Positions 48,821-57,094 of a stretch of DNA of 57,479 bases are shown here, one piece after another. Positions within the stretch are counted from its first letter, which is position 1; every line of letters starts with the position of its first letter. A model generated the notes under the pieces. The model was not told where the DNA came from. It was given only the letters and a program-made list of their open reading frames with translations, and did no database searches. Position numbers and translations under genes: made by a program. The DNA is from Micromonospora sp. RP3T (GTDB lineage Bacteria; Actinomycetota; Actinomycetes; Mycobacteriales; Micromonosporaceae), in NCBI RefSeq assembly GCF_003027925.1, contig NZ_PYPS01000046.1, positions 1 through 57,479 of the forward strand. Reading direction: 5' to 3'.

Positions 48821-49315
48821 TCAGCGGTCGACCGCCGGTGGCGTCACCACGTGCCGGAAGCCGAGCACCGCGAAGGTGACCGCGCCGGCGACGATCAACG
48901 CCAGGCCGAGCACGTTGTCGCCGGCGAGCGCCAGATCGCCCTCGGTGGTCCGGAACCCGCCCACCACGATCACCAGGAACCACGGCAGCGCGGCCAGCGC
49001 CACCCCCCACCGGCTGCCCGTCGACAGGTGCGCGAACCAGCCCAGCAGCACCGTCGACGCCGCCACCGCGGCGATCCCGGCGACCGCCAGCCCGATGCCG
49101 ACGAGCGCCTGCGCGCCCCCGGACCGGCCCTGCACCGCCGCCCAGGCCCAGGTGGCGAAGATCAGATCGAGCAGCGCGAACAGCGCGCCGGCCCAGACCG
49201 ACACCACGCCGCCGGCCACCCGCAGCGCGCGGTCCAGCGCCCGCTCCACCGCGCTGGGCGGTGCGGGCGGCTGCTGCTCCGGAAGGACCGACACGGGCGC
49301 GGCGGGCGACGTCAC
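48821..49315 (-). CDS. Four-helix membrane protein downstream of mshB
   Basis: A 164-residue protein with a Pro-rich polar N-terminus (SVLPEQQPPAPPSAVERALDR) and about four membrane helices: VVSVWAGALFALLDLIFATWAW, ALVGIGLAVAGIAAVAAS, WGVALAALPWFLVIVVGGF and LGLALIVAGAVTFAVLGF. The GTG start overlaps the mshB stop (GTGA), so it is translationally coupled to mycothiol synthesis. A membrane protein in this position is common next to actinobacterial mshB, but its role is unknown. Confidence 0.78.
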   Translation of the reverse strand: MTSPAAPVSVLPEQQPPAPPSAVERALDRALRVAGGVVSVWAGALFALLDLIFATWAWAAVQGRSGGAQALVGIGLAVAGIAAVAASTVLLGWFAHLSTGSRWGVALAALPWFLVIVVGGFRTTEGDLALAGDNVLGLALIVAGAVTFAVLGFRHVVTPPAVDR

Positions 49316-50223
49316 CGCAGACCGGCCGCGACCGGGGCACGGTCCGACCCGTCCAGCGCCAGCCCGGCGAAGAGGTCGTCCTCCCAGCCGTACCGGCCGC
49401 CGCCGGGCCCCTTCTCGCCGACCGCGAGCGTGAAGTACTCCACCCCCATGAACTCGGCGCCGAAGTTGCCGGCGATCGCGTAGAGCCAGGAGTCGGCCGG
49501 GATCTGCGTGGCGTGGGCGCGCATCGCTGCCTCCTTGGCGGCGTGCTGCTCGGTGGCGTCCACCCGCGCCGCGATCTGCGCGTCCGGCGTGCCGAACGGC
49601 AGCTCGTCGGCGCTGGAGATGCCGGCGAAGGGATTGTCCGACGACTCGGTGAACGTCTCCAGGCCGGCGTCGAGCACGCTGCGCGGCATGGCCGTCCAGT
49701 AGACCTTCGCCGGGGCTGTCCCCTCGGCCGCCGCCAGCTCCACCGCCCGCATCGTCACCCGGTGCGCCTGGATGTGGTCGGGATGGCCGTAGAAGCCGTT
49801 CGGGTCGTACGTGACCACGACCTGGGGGCGGACCTCGCGGATCACCTCCAGCAGGTGCCCGGCGGCGGCGTCCAGGTCGGCGCCCCAGAACGCCCGCGGG
49901 TGCTCGTTGGTGGCCATCCCCATCATCCCGGAGTCGCGGTAGCGGCCCGCGCCGCCGAGGAACCGGTGGTCGGTGACGCCGAGCGCGGCACAGGCCGCGG
50001 TCAGCTCGCCGATGCGATAGCCGCCGAGCTGGTCGGCCTCGGCCGCGGCGAGCCCGGCCAGCGCCGGCACGTGGATCTCACCCTCCTCACCCAGCGTGCA
50101 GGTCACCAGCGTGACGTGGGCGCCGTCGGCGGCGTAGTGCGCCATCGTCGCGCCGGTGCCGATCGACTCGTCGTCGGGATGCGCGTGGACCAGCAGCAGG
50201 CGTCGGTCGGGCAGCGTCGTCAC
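49312..50223 (-). CDS. mshB: Mycothiol deacetylase MshB
   Basis: A 303-residue LmbE-type zinc deacetylase from the GTG at 50223 (MTTLPDRRLLLVHAHPDDE). The zinc site is visible as HPDD (15-18) and the distal histidine in GHPDHIQAH. GTGATMAHYAADGAHVTLVTCTLGEEGE is the family block, and NEHPRAFWGADL and TYDPNGFYGHPDH are typical of MshB rather than the amidase Mca. It removes acetate from GlcNAc-inositol, an intermediate of mycothiol. A second in-frame GTG 9 bp upstream is an alternative start. Confidence 0.93.
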   Translation of the reverse strand: MTTLPDRRLLLVHAHPDDESIGTGATMAHYAADGAHVTLVTCTLGEEGEIHVPALAGLAAAEADQLGGYRIGELTAACAALGVTDHRFLGGAGRYRDSGMMGMATNEHPRAFWGADLDAAAGHLLEVIREVRPQVVVTYDPNGFYGHPDHIQAHRVTMRAVELAAAEGTAPAKVYWTAMPRSVLDAGLETFTESSDNPFAGISSADELPFGTPDAQIAARVDATEQHAAKEAAMRAHATQIPADSWLYAIAGNFGAEFMGVEYFTLAVGEKGPGGGRYGWEDDLFAGLALDGSDRAPVAAGLR

Positions 50224-50305
50224 GCCCGTCACTCTAACCGGCGGTCCTGCCCGTCCGACGGTCATGCGTCCGCCCAGGTCGGCCACATCACGCCCGGTGC
50301 CCGCC

Positions 50306-50322
50306 TACGATCTGCAGGCGTG
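50306..50322 (+). promoter_or_regulatory. Possible leaderless promoter of S9 peptidase
   Basis: TACGAT (50306-50311) lies 8 bp before the GTG start (50320) of the S9 peptidase gene, and no ribosome site is visible. This spacing is typical of leaderless actinobacterial transcripts, in which the start codon is at the 5' end of the mRNA. Confidence 0.45.
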
Positions 50323-52464
50323 GACTTTCCCGAGCTGGCCGCCCGTACCCGTCGGTTCAGCCTGGGGGCGCCGCGCGCCGTGACCGTCGCCGGTGACGGC
50401 TCCCGGGTGCTCTTCCTGCGTTCCGCGGGCCCGGAGGACCCGGCCGACGCGCTCTGGCTGCTCGACGTCGACACCGGCGAGGAACGCCTGGTCGCCGACC
50501 CGGCGGTGCTGCTCGGCGCGGACGCGGAACCGGCCCGGCCGGCCCCCGGCGAGCGGGCGCTGCGCGAGCGGCTGCGGCTCAGCGCCGGCGGCATCGGCGG
50601 GTACGCGCTGGACGCGACCGGCCGGGTGGCCGCGTTCGCGCTGGCCGGGCGACTGTTCCGGGCCGACCTGCGGCACGGCGACGTGGTCGAGGTGACCACC
50701 GTCGGGCCGGTGATCGATCCGCGTCCGGACCCAACCGGCGAGCGGCTGGCCTACGTCACCGACGCCGCCGAAGGAGTCCGCCGGGGTCAGCTCCGGGTGG
50801 TCGAGCCGGACGGCACCGACAACCTGCTCGCCGGCGAGGACAGCGGCGTGACCTGGGGGCTGGCCGAGCACATCGCGGCCGAGGAGTTCCACCGGTACCG
50901 GGGCTACTGGTGGGCCCCGGACGGGCGCGCGGTGCTGGCCGCCCGGGTCGACGAGTCCCGCCTGCCCCGGTGGTACCTGCACGACCCGGCCGAGCCGGCG
51001 ACCCCGCCGACGTCGCTGGCGTACCCGGTGGCGGGTGGCCCGAACGCGGAGGTCAGCCTGCACCTGCTCGACCTCGACGGCGGCTGGGTCGACGTGCACT
51101 GGGACCGGGAGACCTACCCCTACCTGAGCGCGGTGGTGTGGGCGGACGGCGGGCCGCTGATCACGGTGCTGCGCCGCTCCCAGCAGCACGGGCTGGTGCT
51201 CGCGGTGGACCCGCGGACCGGGGAGACGCAGGTGCACGCCGAGCTGGCCGACCCGCGCTGGGTGGAACCGGTCCCGGGCACCCCGGCGCACCTGCCCGAC
51301 GGGCGGGTGCTGGTCGGCGGCGAGCTGGCCCACGACGGGTACGACGCCCGCTGCCTGTTCGCCGACGGCACGCTGCTCACCCCGCCCTCGCTGTACGTGC
51401 GGCGGGTGGTCGGGCGGCTGCCGGCCGGCCCCGACACGGCCGCCGACCTGCTGGTCGAGGCGAGTGAGGGCGAGCCGAGCCAACGCCACCTCTACCGGGT
51501 GCGGACCACCATCGGCGGCGGGATGGACGCCCGCCGGATGGGCAGCGACCCGGGCTGGCACACCGCGGCCCTCGGCGGTTCCACGCTGGCGGTGGGTGTC
51601 GCCTCGTTGGAGCACGCGGGGGTCCGCTGGCGGGTGTGGCACGGCGACCGCGAGGTGGGTGAGCTGCGCTCGCTGGCCGCCACCTGCTCGTACGCGCCGC
51701 GTCCGACGCTGGTGCGGGTGACCGACCGGCGGCTGCCCAGCGCGGTGCTCTATCCGACCGAGCACGTCAAGGGCACCCGGCTGCCGGTACTGGTGGACGT
51801 CTACGGCGGACCGGGCCACCAGGAGGTGGTCGCGGCGCGCGGCGCCTGGCTGGAGCGGCAGTGGTGGGCCGAGCAGGGCTTCGCGGTGGTGACCGTGGAC
51901 AACCGGGGCACGCCCGGCATCGCGCCGTCGTTCGAGAAGGCGATCCACCGCCGGGTGGCGGACGTGATCCTGACCGACCAGGTGGACGCGCTGACCGCGC
52001 TCGCGGGCAAACACCCCGACCTGGACCTGGACCGGGTGGCGGTGCGGGGCTGGTCGTTCGGCGGCTGGCTCGCCGGCCTGGCGGTGCTGCGCCATCCGGA
52101 GCTGTTCAAGTGCGCCATCGTGGGCGCGCCGGTCACCGACTGGGCGCTGTACGACACCGCGTACAGCGAGCGGTACCTGGGCATGCCGGAGGACGGCATG
52201 GACGTCTACGCGCACCACTCGCTGGTGGAGCTGGCCGCCGAGCCGCTCGGCGCCCCGGCCGACGCCCGACCCATGCTGCTGGTGCACGGCCTGGTCGACG
52301 ACAACGTGCTGGCCGCGCACACGCTGCGGCTCTCCGCCGCGCTGCTGGCCACCGGCCGACCGCACGCGGTGCTCCCGCTGCCCGGCGCGACCCACCTGGC
52401 CGCAGGCGGCGCGTCCGAGCGCCTGCTCCGCCTGGAGCTGGACTTCCTCCGCCGCTACTTGTAA
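50320..52464 (+). CDS. S9 family prolyl-oligopeptidase-type peptidase
   Basis: A 714-residue protein, MDFPELAARTRRFSLG, with a predicted N-terminal beta-propeller of the DPP IV type (SGVTWGLAEHIAAEEFHRYRGYWWAPDG is the DPP IV glutamate region, which orients the peptide N-terminus). The C-terminal alpha/beta hydrolase has GWSFGG (Ser579), GLVDDNV (Asp660) and GATH (His691). No signal peptide is present, so it should be cytoplasmic. It probably removes N-terminal dipeptides. The TAA stop is the first triplet of the dispersed repeat copy B. Confidence 0.92.
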   Translation: MDFPELAARTRRFSLGAPRAVTVAGDGSRVLFLRSAGPEDPADALWLLDVDTGEERLVADPAVLLGADAEPARPAPGERALRERLRLSAGGIGGYALDATGRVAAFALAGRLFRADLRHGDVVEVTTVGPVIDPRPDPTGERLAYVTDAAEGVRRGQLRVVEPDGTDNLLAGEDSGVTWGLAEHIAAEEFHRYRGYWWAPDGRAVLAARVDESRLPRWYLHDPAEPATPPTSLAYPVAGGPNAEVSLHLLDLDGGWVDVHWDRETYPYLSAVVWADGGPLITVLRRSQQHGLVLAVDPRTGETQVHAELADPRWVEPVPGTPAHLPDGRVLVGGELAHDGYDARCLFADGTLLTPPSLYVRRVVGRLPAGPDTAADLLVEASEGEPSQRHLYRVRTTIGGGMDARRMGSDPGWHTAALGGSTLAVGVASLEHAGVRWRVWHGDREVGELRSLAATCSYAPRPTLVRVTDRRLPSAVLYPTEHVKGTRLPVLVDVYGGPGHQEVVAARGAWLERQWWAEQGFAVVTVDNRGTPGIAPSFEKAIHRRVADVILTDQVDALTALAGKHPDLDLDRVAVRGWSFGGWLAGLAVLRHPELFKCAIVGAPVTDWALYDTAYSERYLGMPEDGMDVYAHHSLVELAAEPLGAPADARPMLLVHGLVDDNVLAAHTLRLSAALLATGRPHAVLPLPGATHLAAGGASERLLRLELDFLRRYL

Positions 52465-52515
52465 GGAGGGGCCCCCTGTTAACGCATTCTGCATAGGCGG
52501 GGCCCCCTATTAACA
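52462..52515. repeat. Dispersed GGGGCCCC repeat, copy B
   Basis: A 54-bp unit: TAAGGAGGGGCCCC, then TGTTAACGC, a variable centre, GCATAGG and CGGGGCCCCCTATTAAC. It differs from copy A at only about ten positions. The leading TAA is the stop codon of the S9 peptidase on the plus strand, and the TTA near its right end is the stop codon (TAA) of the small gene on the minus strand. It thus terminates both reading frames and, as a hairpin, probably both transcripts. Confidence 0.85.
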
Positions 52516-52794
52516 CTCGAAGTGGCCGAGGCTGCGGATCGGGCTGCGGGCGCCCGTCACGTGCCGGATCCAGCCGAGGAATCGACCGTGGAGCGCCGCC
52601 GGGTCGGGCGAGGTCGGGTTCAGCCGGGTCAGATCCTCGGCTGCCTCGTTCAGCAGCCCCGCCATGTCCAACGCCAGGTAGTGCGGTTCGCTGGCGTACT
52701 GGGCGGCCAGCTCCAATCGGGCAGGTCCGCAAGGCCAAGGGTGGGCGCACGCGGTGCAGATCCAGATCGGCTTGAGCGGGGCGTGTCGCTGCAC
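52510..52794 (-). CDS. Small Cys-containing protein, regulator-associated family
   Basis: A 94-residue protein beginning MQRHAPLKPIWICTACAHPWPC. The WxCxxCxxPWPC block at 11-22 may bind zinc or a cluster. It continues with a helical region, LLNEAAEDLTRLNPTSPDPAALHGRFLGWIRH. Related short actinomycete proteins with RPxWxCxxCxxPWPC and RFLGW motifs are often encoded near XRE/HTH regulators, and are sometimes mislabelled as flavin reductase. A small HTH gene lies divergently at 52.9 kb. Its TAA stop is provided by the dispersed repeat. Confidence 0.75.
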   Translation of the reverse strand: MQRHAPLKPIWICTACAHPWPCGPARLELAAQYASEPHYLALDMAGLLNEAAEDLTRLNPTSPDPAALHGRFLGWIRHVTGARSPIRSLGHFEC

Positions 52795-52857
52795 GTCGAC
52801 CTCCTGGGATAGGGCCTCCCAACATCACACCCCGGCGCATACCCCCCCCCGTCAACC

Positions 52858-52887
52858 TTGACGGGTCCACATGAGTGGGATTATTTA
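52858..52887 (+). promoter_or_regulatory. Sigma-70-like promoter of small HTH gene
   Basis: TTGACG (52858-52863), a 17-bp spacer and TTATTT (52881-52886) form a good consensus-like promoter in an unusually A/T-rich pocket. A run of nine C residues (52842-52850) lies just upstream. Transcription would start near 52893, about 40 nt before the GTG start at 52933. Confidence 0.6.
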
Positions 52888-52932
52888 ATCGCGTAGACAT
52901 TGTCGGGCCAGCTCGCTCCTACCGTCGAAGGC

Positions 52933-53148
52933 GTGACCAAGGAGACGGGACCGGGCGAACTCGTCGCAGCCGGCGAGATCTTGAAGACGCTCGGTGTGGG
53001 CAGGTCGAGGTTTCGAGAGATCCGGCGGCACCCCGCTTTCCCTGCGCCGTACCAGGAACTGTCGGTCGGCGCCGTCTGGCTCAAGCGGGACGTCGAGCGC
53101 TACATCCGGGACCACCGACCACCCCGGCCGGCGGACGACGAGGAGTAG
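52933..53148 (+). CDS. Small helix-turn-helix protein, AlpA/excisionase-like
   Basis: A 71-residue protein from the GTG at 52933 (MTKETGPGELVAAGEILKTL); a TTG at 52900 is an alternative. The segment LVAAGEILKTLGVGRSRFREIRRHPAFPAPYQELSVGAVWLKRDVERYIRDH is the winged helix-turn-helix of AlpA/Xis-like MerR-superfamily proteins, in which a short HTH is followed by a wing and a W-x-K-R-x-D-V-E-x-Y/W-I helix. Such proteins act as excisionases or small transcription factors. No integrase or other phage gene lies nearby, so a regulatory role is more likely. Confidence 0.8.
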   Translation: MTKETGPGELVAAGEILKTLGVGRSRFREIRRHPAFPAPYQELSVGAVWLKRDVERYIRDHRPPRPADDEE

Positions 53149-53231
53149 GCCCGACACCAGGACTCCGGGGGCCATCCTCAAACGAGGGAGCCCCGGCCGG
53201 CGCGTGGCACCGGTCCGGGGCTCAGCCAGGC

Positions 53232-53283
53232 GAGATCTTGGTACGAAATCGCCCCGCGAGGGGCACTTCCGTACCAAGATCTC
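53232..53283. terminator. Large cruciform bidirectional terminator
   Basis: A perfect 14-bp stem, GAGATCTTGGTACG (53232-53245) with its complement (53270-53283), encloses a second CCCC-GCGA-GGGG hairpin. It lies between the convergent HTH gene and the ABC binding-protein gene. The stem contains AGATCT and is much less GC-rich than typical terminators here. Confidence 0.75.
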
Positions 53284-53298
53284 CGGCTACGTCAGGCG

Positions 53299-55041
53299 CT
53301 ACTGCTTGACGTACGCGTTGACGAAGTTCGGGTAGCCGAAGACGGAGGAGATGAAGACGCCGCCGGCCTTGGAGCCGTGCACGTTGTACGCCACGTCGAC
53401 GTAGAGCGGCACCACCGGCGCGAACTCCTTCATGATCCGCTCGTCGAGCTTGCCCCACTCCGGGCCCTGCTCGGTCGGGGGCAGGGCCAGGATCCGGTCC
53501 ATCTCGGCGTTGATCGCGTCGTCGTTGAAGTACGACGAGTTGCTGTTCCCCTCGGCCTTGATGGTGCGGCCGTCGTAGAGCACCGGCAGGATCGACGCGC
53601 CGCTGGGCCAGTCCGCGGCCCAGTTGCCGATGTAGAGGTCCCAGGGGTTGTTCTTCTTCTTGACCTCGTCCAGCTTCGAGTCGTCCGGGATGTTCCGCAC
53701 GGTGATCTTGAAGCCGGCGCGCTCCAGGTTGCCCTTGAGCTGGACCGCCTGCACCTGCTCGTTGGTGTTGTCCGCGACGCCGAGGACCAGCTCGGGCGTC
53801 TGGCCGCCCAGCAGCTCCTTCGCCTTCTCCAGGTTGCCGTTGGCGCCCGCCGGGTAGGCGTCGTACGCCTTGTAGCCGATGGTCGACGGCGGCATCAGCG
53901 TGGTGATCGGCTGGGCGACGGTCTGGCCGCCGAGCGCCTTGACCAGGCCCTCCCGGTCGATCGCGTAGTTGAGCGCCTGGCGGATCTTCAGGTCCTTGAC
54001 CCGCTGGGTGTTGATCACGAGCTGGTTGGCGCTCGGCGTCGGGGAGAGCAGCGTCCGGGACTTCAGCGCCGGGTCACCGGCCACCTTCGCGACCAGCGAG
54101 GGCGGCACCGAGTTGAAGGCCAGCGCGCTCTGGTCGGCGCCGTTGTCGGCGATCACCCGGTTGTTCGCGGCGTCCTGCGTCGGGCCGAAGGTCCACACGA
54201 ACTGGTCCGGGTACTGGTGGCGGACCGGGTCGGTCTTCGCGTCCCAGTTCGGGTTGCGGTCCAGCGTGAGCTGGACACCCACCTGGTTCTTGGCGATCTT
54301 GTAGGGGCCGGACGAGAACGGCTTCTGGTCCAGGTTGACGCCGGTGTCCTGCTCCGGCTTGAGCGGCGCGGTGGTCGGCAGCGAGACCGCGAACGGCAGG
54401 TCGCAGCGGGGCTTGGCGAACTCGAAGCGCAGCGTCTTGTCGTCCGGCGTGGTCAGGCCCGGCGGCAGCGACGTCTTGTTCTTCTTGAAGTCCCACTTGG
54501 TGTCGAACTGCGGGGTGTCGGCCAGCCACTCCTGGAGGTAGGTCGGGCCGCCGGTGAGGTCCGGGTCGAAGGAGCGGGCGATGCCGTACGCGACCTCCTT
54601 GGCGGTGATCGGGCTGCCGTCCTCGAACTTCACCCCGTCCTTGATGGTGAATTCCCAGACCTTGCAGTCGTTGTTGACGTTCTTGCCCGGGGTCTCGGCC
54701 AGGTCGCCGACCAGCACCAGGCCGCCCTTGCCGTCGTCCTTCCAGGTGGTCAGGTAGCGCGCGAAGAGCGGGTTGGCCATCAGGCCGGCGAACGAGTACG
54801 TCCGCTGCGGGTCCAGGTGGGAGATGGGGGTCTCCCGGATGATGGTGAACGTGCCACCCTTGGCCGCGCCGTCCACCTCCGCCGCGGGCCCTTGGGAGTC
54901 CTTCGGGTCGGTCGCGATGACGCCGCTCTGCTGCCGGTTGCCGTCCACCTTGGTGCCTTCGCCCGTGTTCTCCGAGCAGGCGCCCAGCCCCACCACCAGT
55001 GCGATGGCGCCGCCGACGGCGGCCGCTGCACGTGGTCGCAT
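53299..55041 (-). CDS. Oligopeptide-type ABC binding lipoprotein (SBP family 5)
   Basis: A 580-residue precursor with a lipoprotein signal (MRPRAAAAVGGAIALVVGLGAC, Cys22). The mature protein has the family 5 features: GGTFTIIRETPISHLDPQRTYS, WEFTIKDGVKFEDGSPITAKEVAYGIARSFDP, FSSGPYKI and VKDLKIRQALNYAIDREGLVKALGG. The ATG follows GGAGGTAGAAG. It is the last gene of the operon, after two permeases and an ATPase on the minus strand. The ligand is probably a peptide but could be another solute of this family. Confidence 0.92.
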   Translation of the reverse strand: MRPRAAAAVGGAIALVVGLGACSENTGEGTKVDGNRQQSGVIATDPKDSQGPAAEVDGAAKGGTFTIIRETPISHLDPQRTYSFAGLMANPLFARYLTTWKDDGKGGLVLVGDLAETPGKNVNNDCKVWEFTIKDGVKFEDGSPITAKEVAYGIARSFDPDLTGGPTYLQEWLADTPQFDTKWDFKKNKTSLPPGLTTPDDKTLRFEFAKPRCDLPFAVSLPTTAPLKPEQDTGVNLDQKPFSSGPYKIAKNQVGVQLTLDRNPNWDAKTDPVRHQYPDQFVWTFGPTQDAANNRVIADNGADQSALAFNSVPPSLVAKVAGDPALKSRTLLSPTPSANQLVINTQRVKDLKIRQALNYAIDREGLVKALGGQTVAQPITTLMPPSTIGYKAYDAYPAGANGNLEKAKELLGGQTPELVLGVADNTNEQVQAVQLKGNLERAGFKITVRNIPDDSKLDEVKKKNNPWDLYIGNWAADWPSGASILPVLYDGRTIKAEGNSNSSYFNDDAINAEMDRILALPPTEQGPEWGKLDERIMKEFAPVVPLYVDVAYNVHGSKAGGVFISSVFGYPNFVNAYVKQ

Positions 55042-55088
55042 CTTCTACCTCCAGGAAATAGTTTCGAAAATTTTGTCGGGCCGGACGC

Positions 55089-56075
55089 TCAGCCCAGTCG
55101 CACCCGGGGATCGATCACCGCGTAGAGCAGGTCCACCACCACGTTGGCCAGCACCACGAAGACCGCCGCGATCAGCACGGTCGCCATGATGGTCGGCAGG
55201 TCACCGGCGCGGACCGCGTCCACCGCCGTCCGGCCCATCCCGTTGAGCCCGAACGTCGTCTCGGTGATCACGGTGCCGCCCAACGCCCCGCCCACGTCCA
55301 GGCCGGCGATGGTCACCACCGGTGTGATCGCGGCGCGCAGCGCGTGCCGCCCGTAGACGGTCCGTTTGGCCAGGCCCTTGGCCCGCGCCGTGCGGACGAA
55401 GTCCTCGGACAGCGTCTCCAGCATCTGTGCCCGGGACAGCCGGGCGTAGATGGCGGAGAAGAGGAAGGCCAGCGCCAACCAGGCCAGCACCAGCCCACTG
55501 CTCCACTTGAGCGGATCGTCGAACAACGAGGTGTAGCTCGGCACCGGCAGCAGTCGCAGGTTGTAGACGAACACGATGAGCAGCACCGCGCCGACGAAGT
55601 AGAGCTGCAACGAGGCGCCGGTCAGCGAGAAGCCGATCGCCGCCCGGTCCAGCCAGCTACCCCGACGCAGCGCCGAGACCATGCCCAGGCCGACGCCGAG
55701 CAGCAGCCACAGGATCGCCGCCGGGATGACGATGCTCAGCGTCACCGGCAGCACCCGGGCGATGGTGTCCGAGACCGCCTCGTTGGAGACGTACGACCAG
55801 CCGAGACAGGGCGCGTCGCACCGGCCGCCCTGGGCACTGCCCAGGTCCCGCCCGGTGACGATGCCCTTCATGTAGCCGGCGTACTGGCTGATCAACGGGT
55901 CGCGCAGGCCCAACTCCTGGCGGACCCGCTCCAGCCGCTCCGGGTTGCAGTTCTTCGGGCACATGCCGGTGACCGGGTCACGCGGCAGGGCGAAGAACAT
56001 CAGGAAGCTGAGCACGCTGACCGCGAAGAGCGTGAGCGCGGCGGACAGCAGCCGGCGGATGAGGAAACGCGTCAT
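55089..56075 (-). CDS. Oligopeptide-type ABC permease, DppB/OppB
   Basis: A 328-residue permease, MTRFLIRRLLSAALTLFAVS, with about six helices. An extended external loop after helix 1 contains four cysteines in two pairs (MCPKNC and RCDAPC), likely disulfide-bonded outside. FVRTARAKGLAKRTVYGRHALRAAITPVVT is the EAA loop, contacting the ATPase. It ends VVDLLYAVIDPRVRLG. It lies 11 bp after the DppC-like gene and 47 bp before the binding-protein gene. Confidence 0.93.
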   Translation of the reverse strand: MTRFLIRRLLSAALTLFAVSVLSFLMFFALPRDPVTGMCPKNCNPERLERVRQELGLRDPLISQYAGYMKGIVTGRDLGSAQGGRCDAPCLGWSYVSNEAVSDTIARVLPVTLSIVIPAAILWLLLGVGLGMVSALRRGSWLDRAAIGFSLTGASLQLYFVGAVLLIVFVYNLRLLPVPSYTSLFDDPLKWSSGLVLAWLALAFLFSAIYARLSRAQMLETLSEDFVRTARAKGLAKRTVYGRHALRAAITPVVTIAGLDVGGALGGTVITETTFGLNGMGRTAVDAVRAGDLPTIMATVLIAAVFVVLANVVVDLLYAVIDPRVRLG

Positions 56076-56086
56076 GGGCCGGCCTC

Positions 56087-57094
56087 CTACCGGGACGACT
56101 TCGGGTCGAGCGCGTCGCGCAGCGCGTCACCGAAGAGGTTGAAGGCGAACACGAGCGCGAAGATCGTGATGCCGGGGAAGAAGACGTACGCCGGGTCGGT
56201 CTGGAGGTAGTCGAGGCTGCGGTAGATCATCCGCCCGAAGCTCGGCGTCTCGTCCGTCAGCCCGACGCCGATGAACGACAGCGCCGCCTCGCTGGTGATG
56301 TACTGCGGGACGGCCAGCGAGAAGGCGACCAGGATCGGCGCCCAGACGTTCGGCAGCAACTGGCGGAACAGCATGTGCCCCAACCCGGCGCCGCTGGCGC
56401 GCGCCGCCTCCACGAACTCCCGCTCGCGCAGCGCGATGATCTGGCCCCGGACCAGCCGGGCCGTGCTGGTCCAGCCGAACAGCGCGAAGATCGCGATGAG
56501 CACCCCGATCTGGAAGTACGCCGGCACGGCCTCCCGCTGGCCGTAGAAGCGCAACGCCACGGTCGGCATCAGCGCCAGCGCGATGATCAGGAACGGCATG
56601 GCCAGCGTCAGGTCGGTGATCCAGTTGATCACCGAGTCGAGCCAGCCACCCAGGTAGCCGGCCAGGGTGCCCAGGGTCACGCCGATCGCGGCGGTCAGCA
56701 CGGCCGCGGCGAACGCGATGAACAGCGACGTGCGCAGCCCGTGCACCATCCGGATGAAGATGTCCCGGCCGAGGCCGGGTTCCAGGCCGAACCAGTGCTC
56801 GCCGGTGACGCCGCCGGCATAGCCCAGCGGCATGCCGTAGCCGTCGAGGCGGCTCTGGAACTGCTCCTTCGGCCCCACCCCGTACAGCGCCTCGATCAGC
56901 GGCACGGCCAGCGCGACAAGCACGAAGAAGACGAGCAGACCGCCGCTGATCAGGGCGGTACGGTCGCGGCGCAGCCGCGCCAGGGCGAGCTGGCCCGGCG
57001 AGCGGCCGACGAACTCCTCGTCCCGCCGCTCACCGCCGTCGGCGGGCGTCTCGATCTCGGCGAGGGCCACACCCTCGACCGGGGACAGACTCAT
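56087..57094 (-). CDS. Oligopeptide-type ABC permease, DppC/OppC
   Basis: A 335-residue permease beginning MSLSPVEGVALAEIETPADGG with a long polar N-terminus. RSPGQLALARLRRDRTALISGGLLVFFVLVALAVPL is the OppC-type first helix. The EAA loop reads FVEAARASGAGLGHMLFRQLLPNVWAPILV. It ends AFNLFGDALRDALDPKSSR, a typical DppC finish. Its start overlaps the stop of the ATPase gene by 4 bp (ATGA). Confidence 0.93.
   Translation of the reverse strand: MSLSPVEGVALAEIETPADGGERRDEEFVGRSPGQLALARLRRDRTALISGGLLVFFVLVALAVPLIEALYGVGPKEQFQSRLDGYGMPLGYAGGVTGEHWFGLEPGLGRDIFIRMVHGLRTSLFIAFAAAVLTAAIGVTLGTLAGYLGGWLDSVINWITDLTLAMPFLIIALALMPTVALRFYGQREAVPAYFQIGVLIAIFALFGWTSTARLVRGQIIALREREFVEAARASGAGLGHMLFRQLLPNVWAPILVAFSLAVPQYITSEAALSFIGVGLTDETPSFGRMIYRSLDYLQTDPAYVFFPGITIFALVFAFNLFGDALRDALDPKSSR

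Noticed and set aside
49261..50319. N-terminal extension of the S9 peptidase frame by 350 codons
   Set aside because: The extension is antisense to mshB and low-complexity; the protein begins naturally at the GTG at 50320 after a -10-like hexamer.
52933..53148. Evidence for an integrated prophage or ICE
   Set aside because: The small AlpA/Xis-like HTH protein is the only hint; no integrase, attachment repeat, tRNA or structural gene is present.
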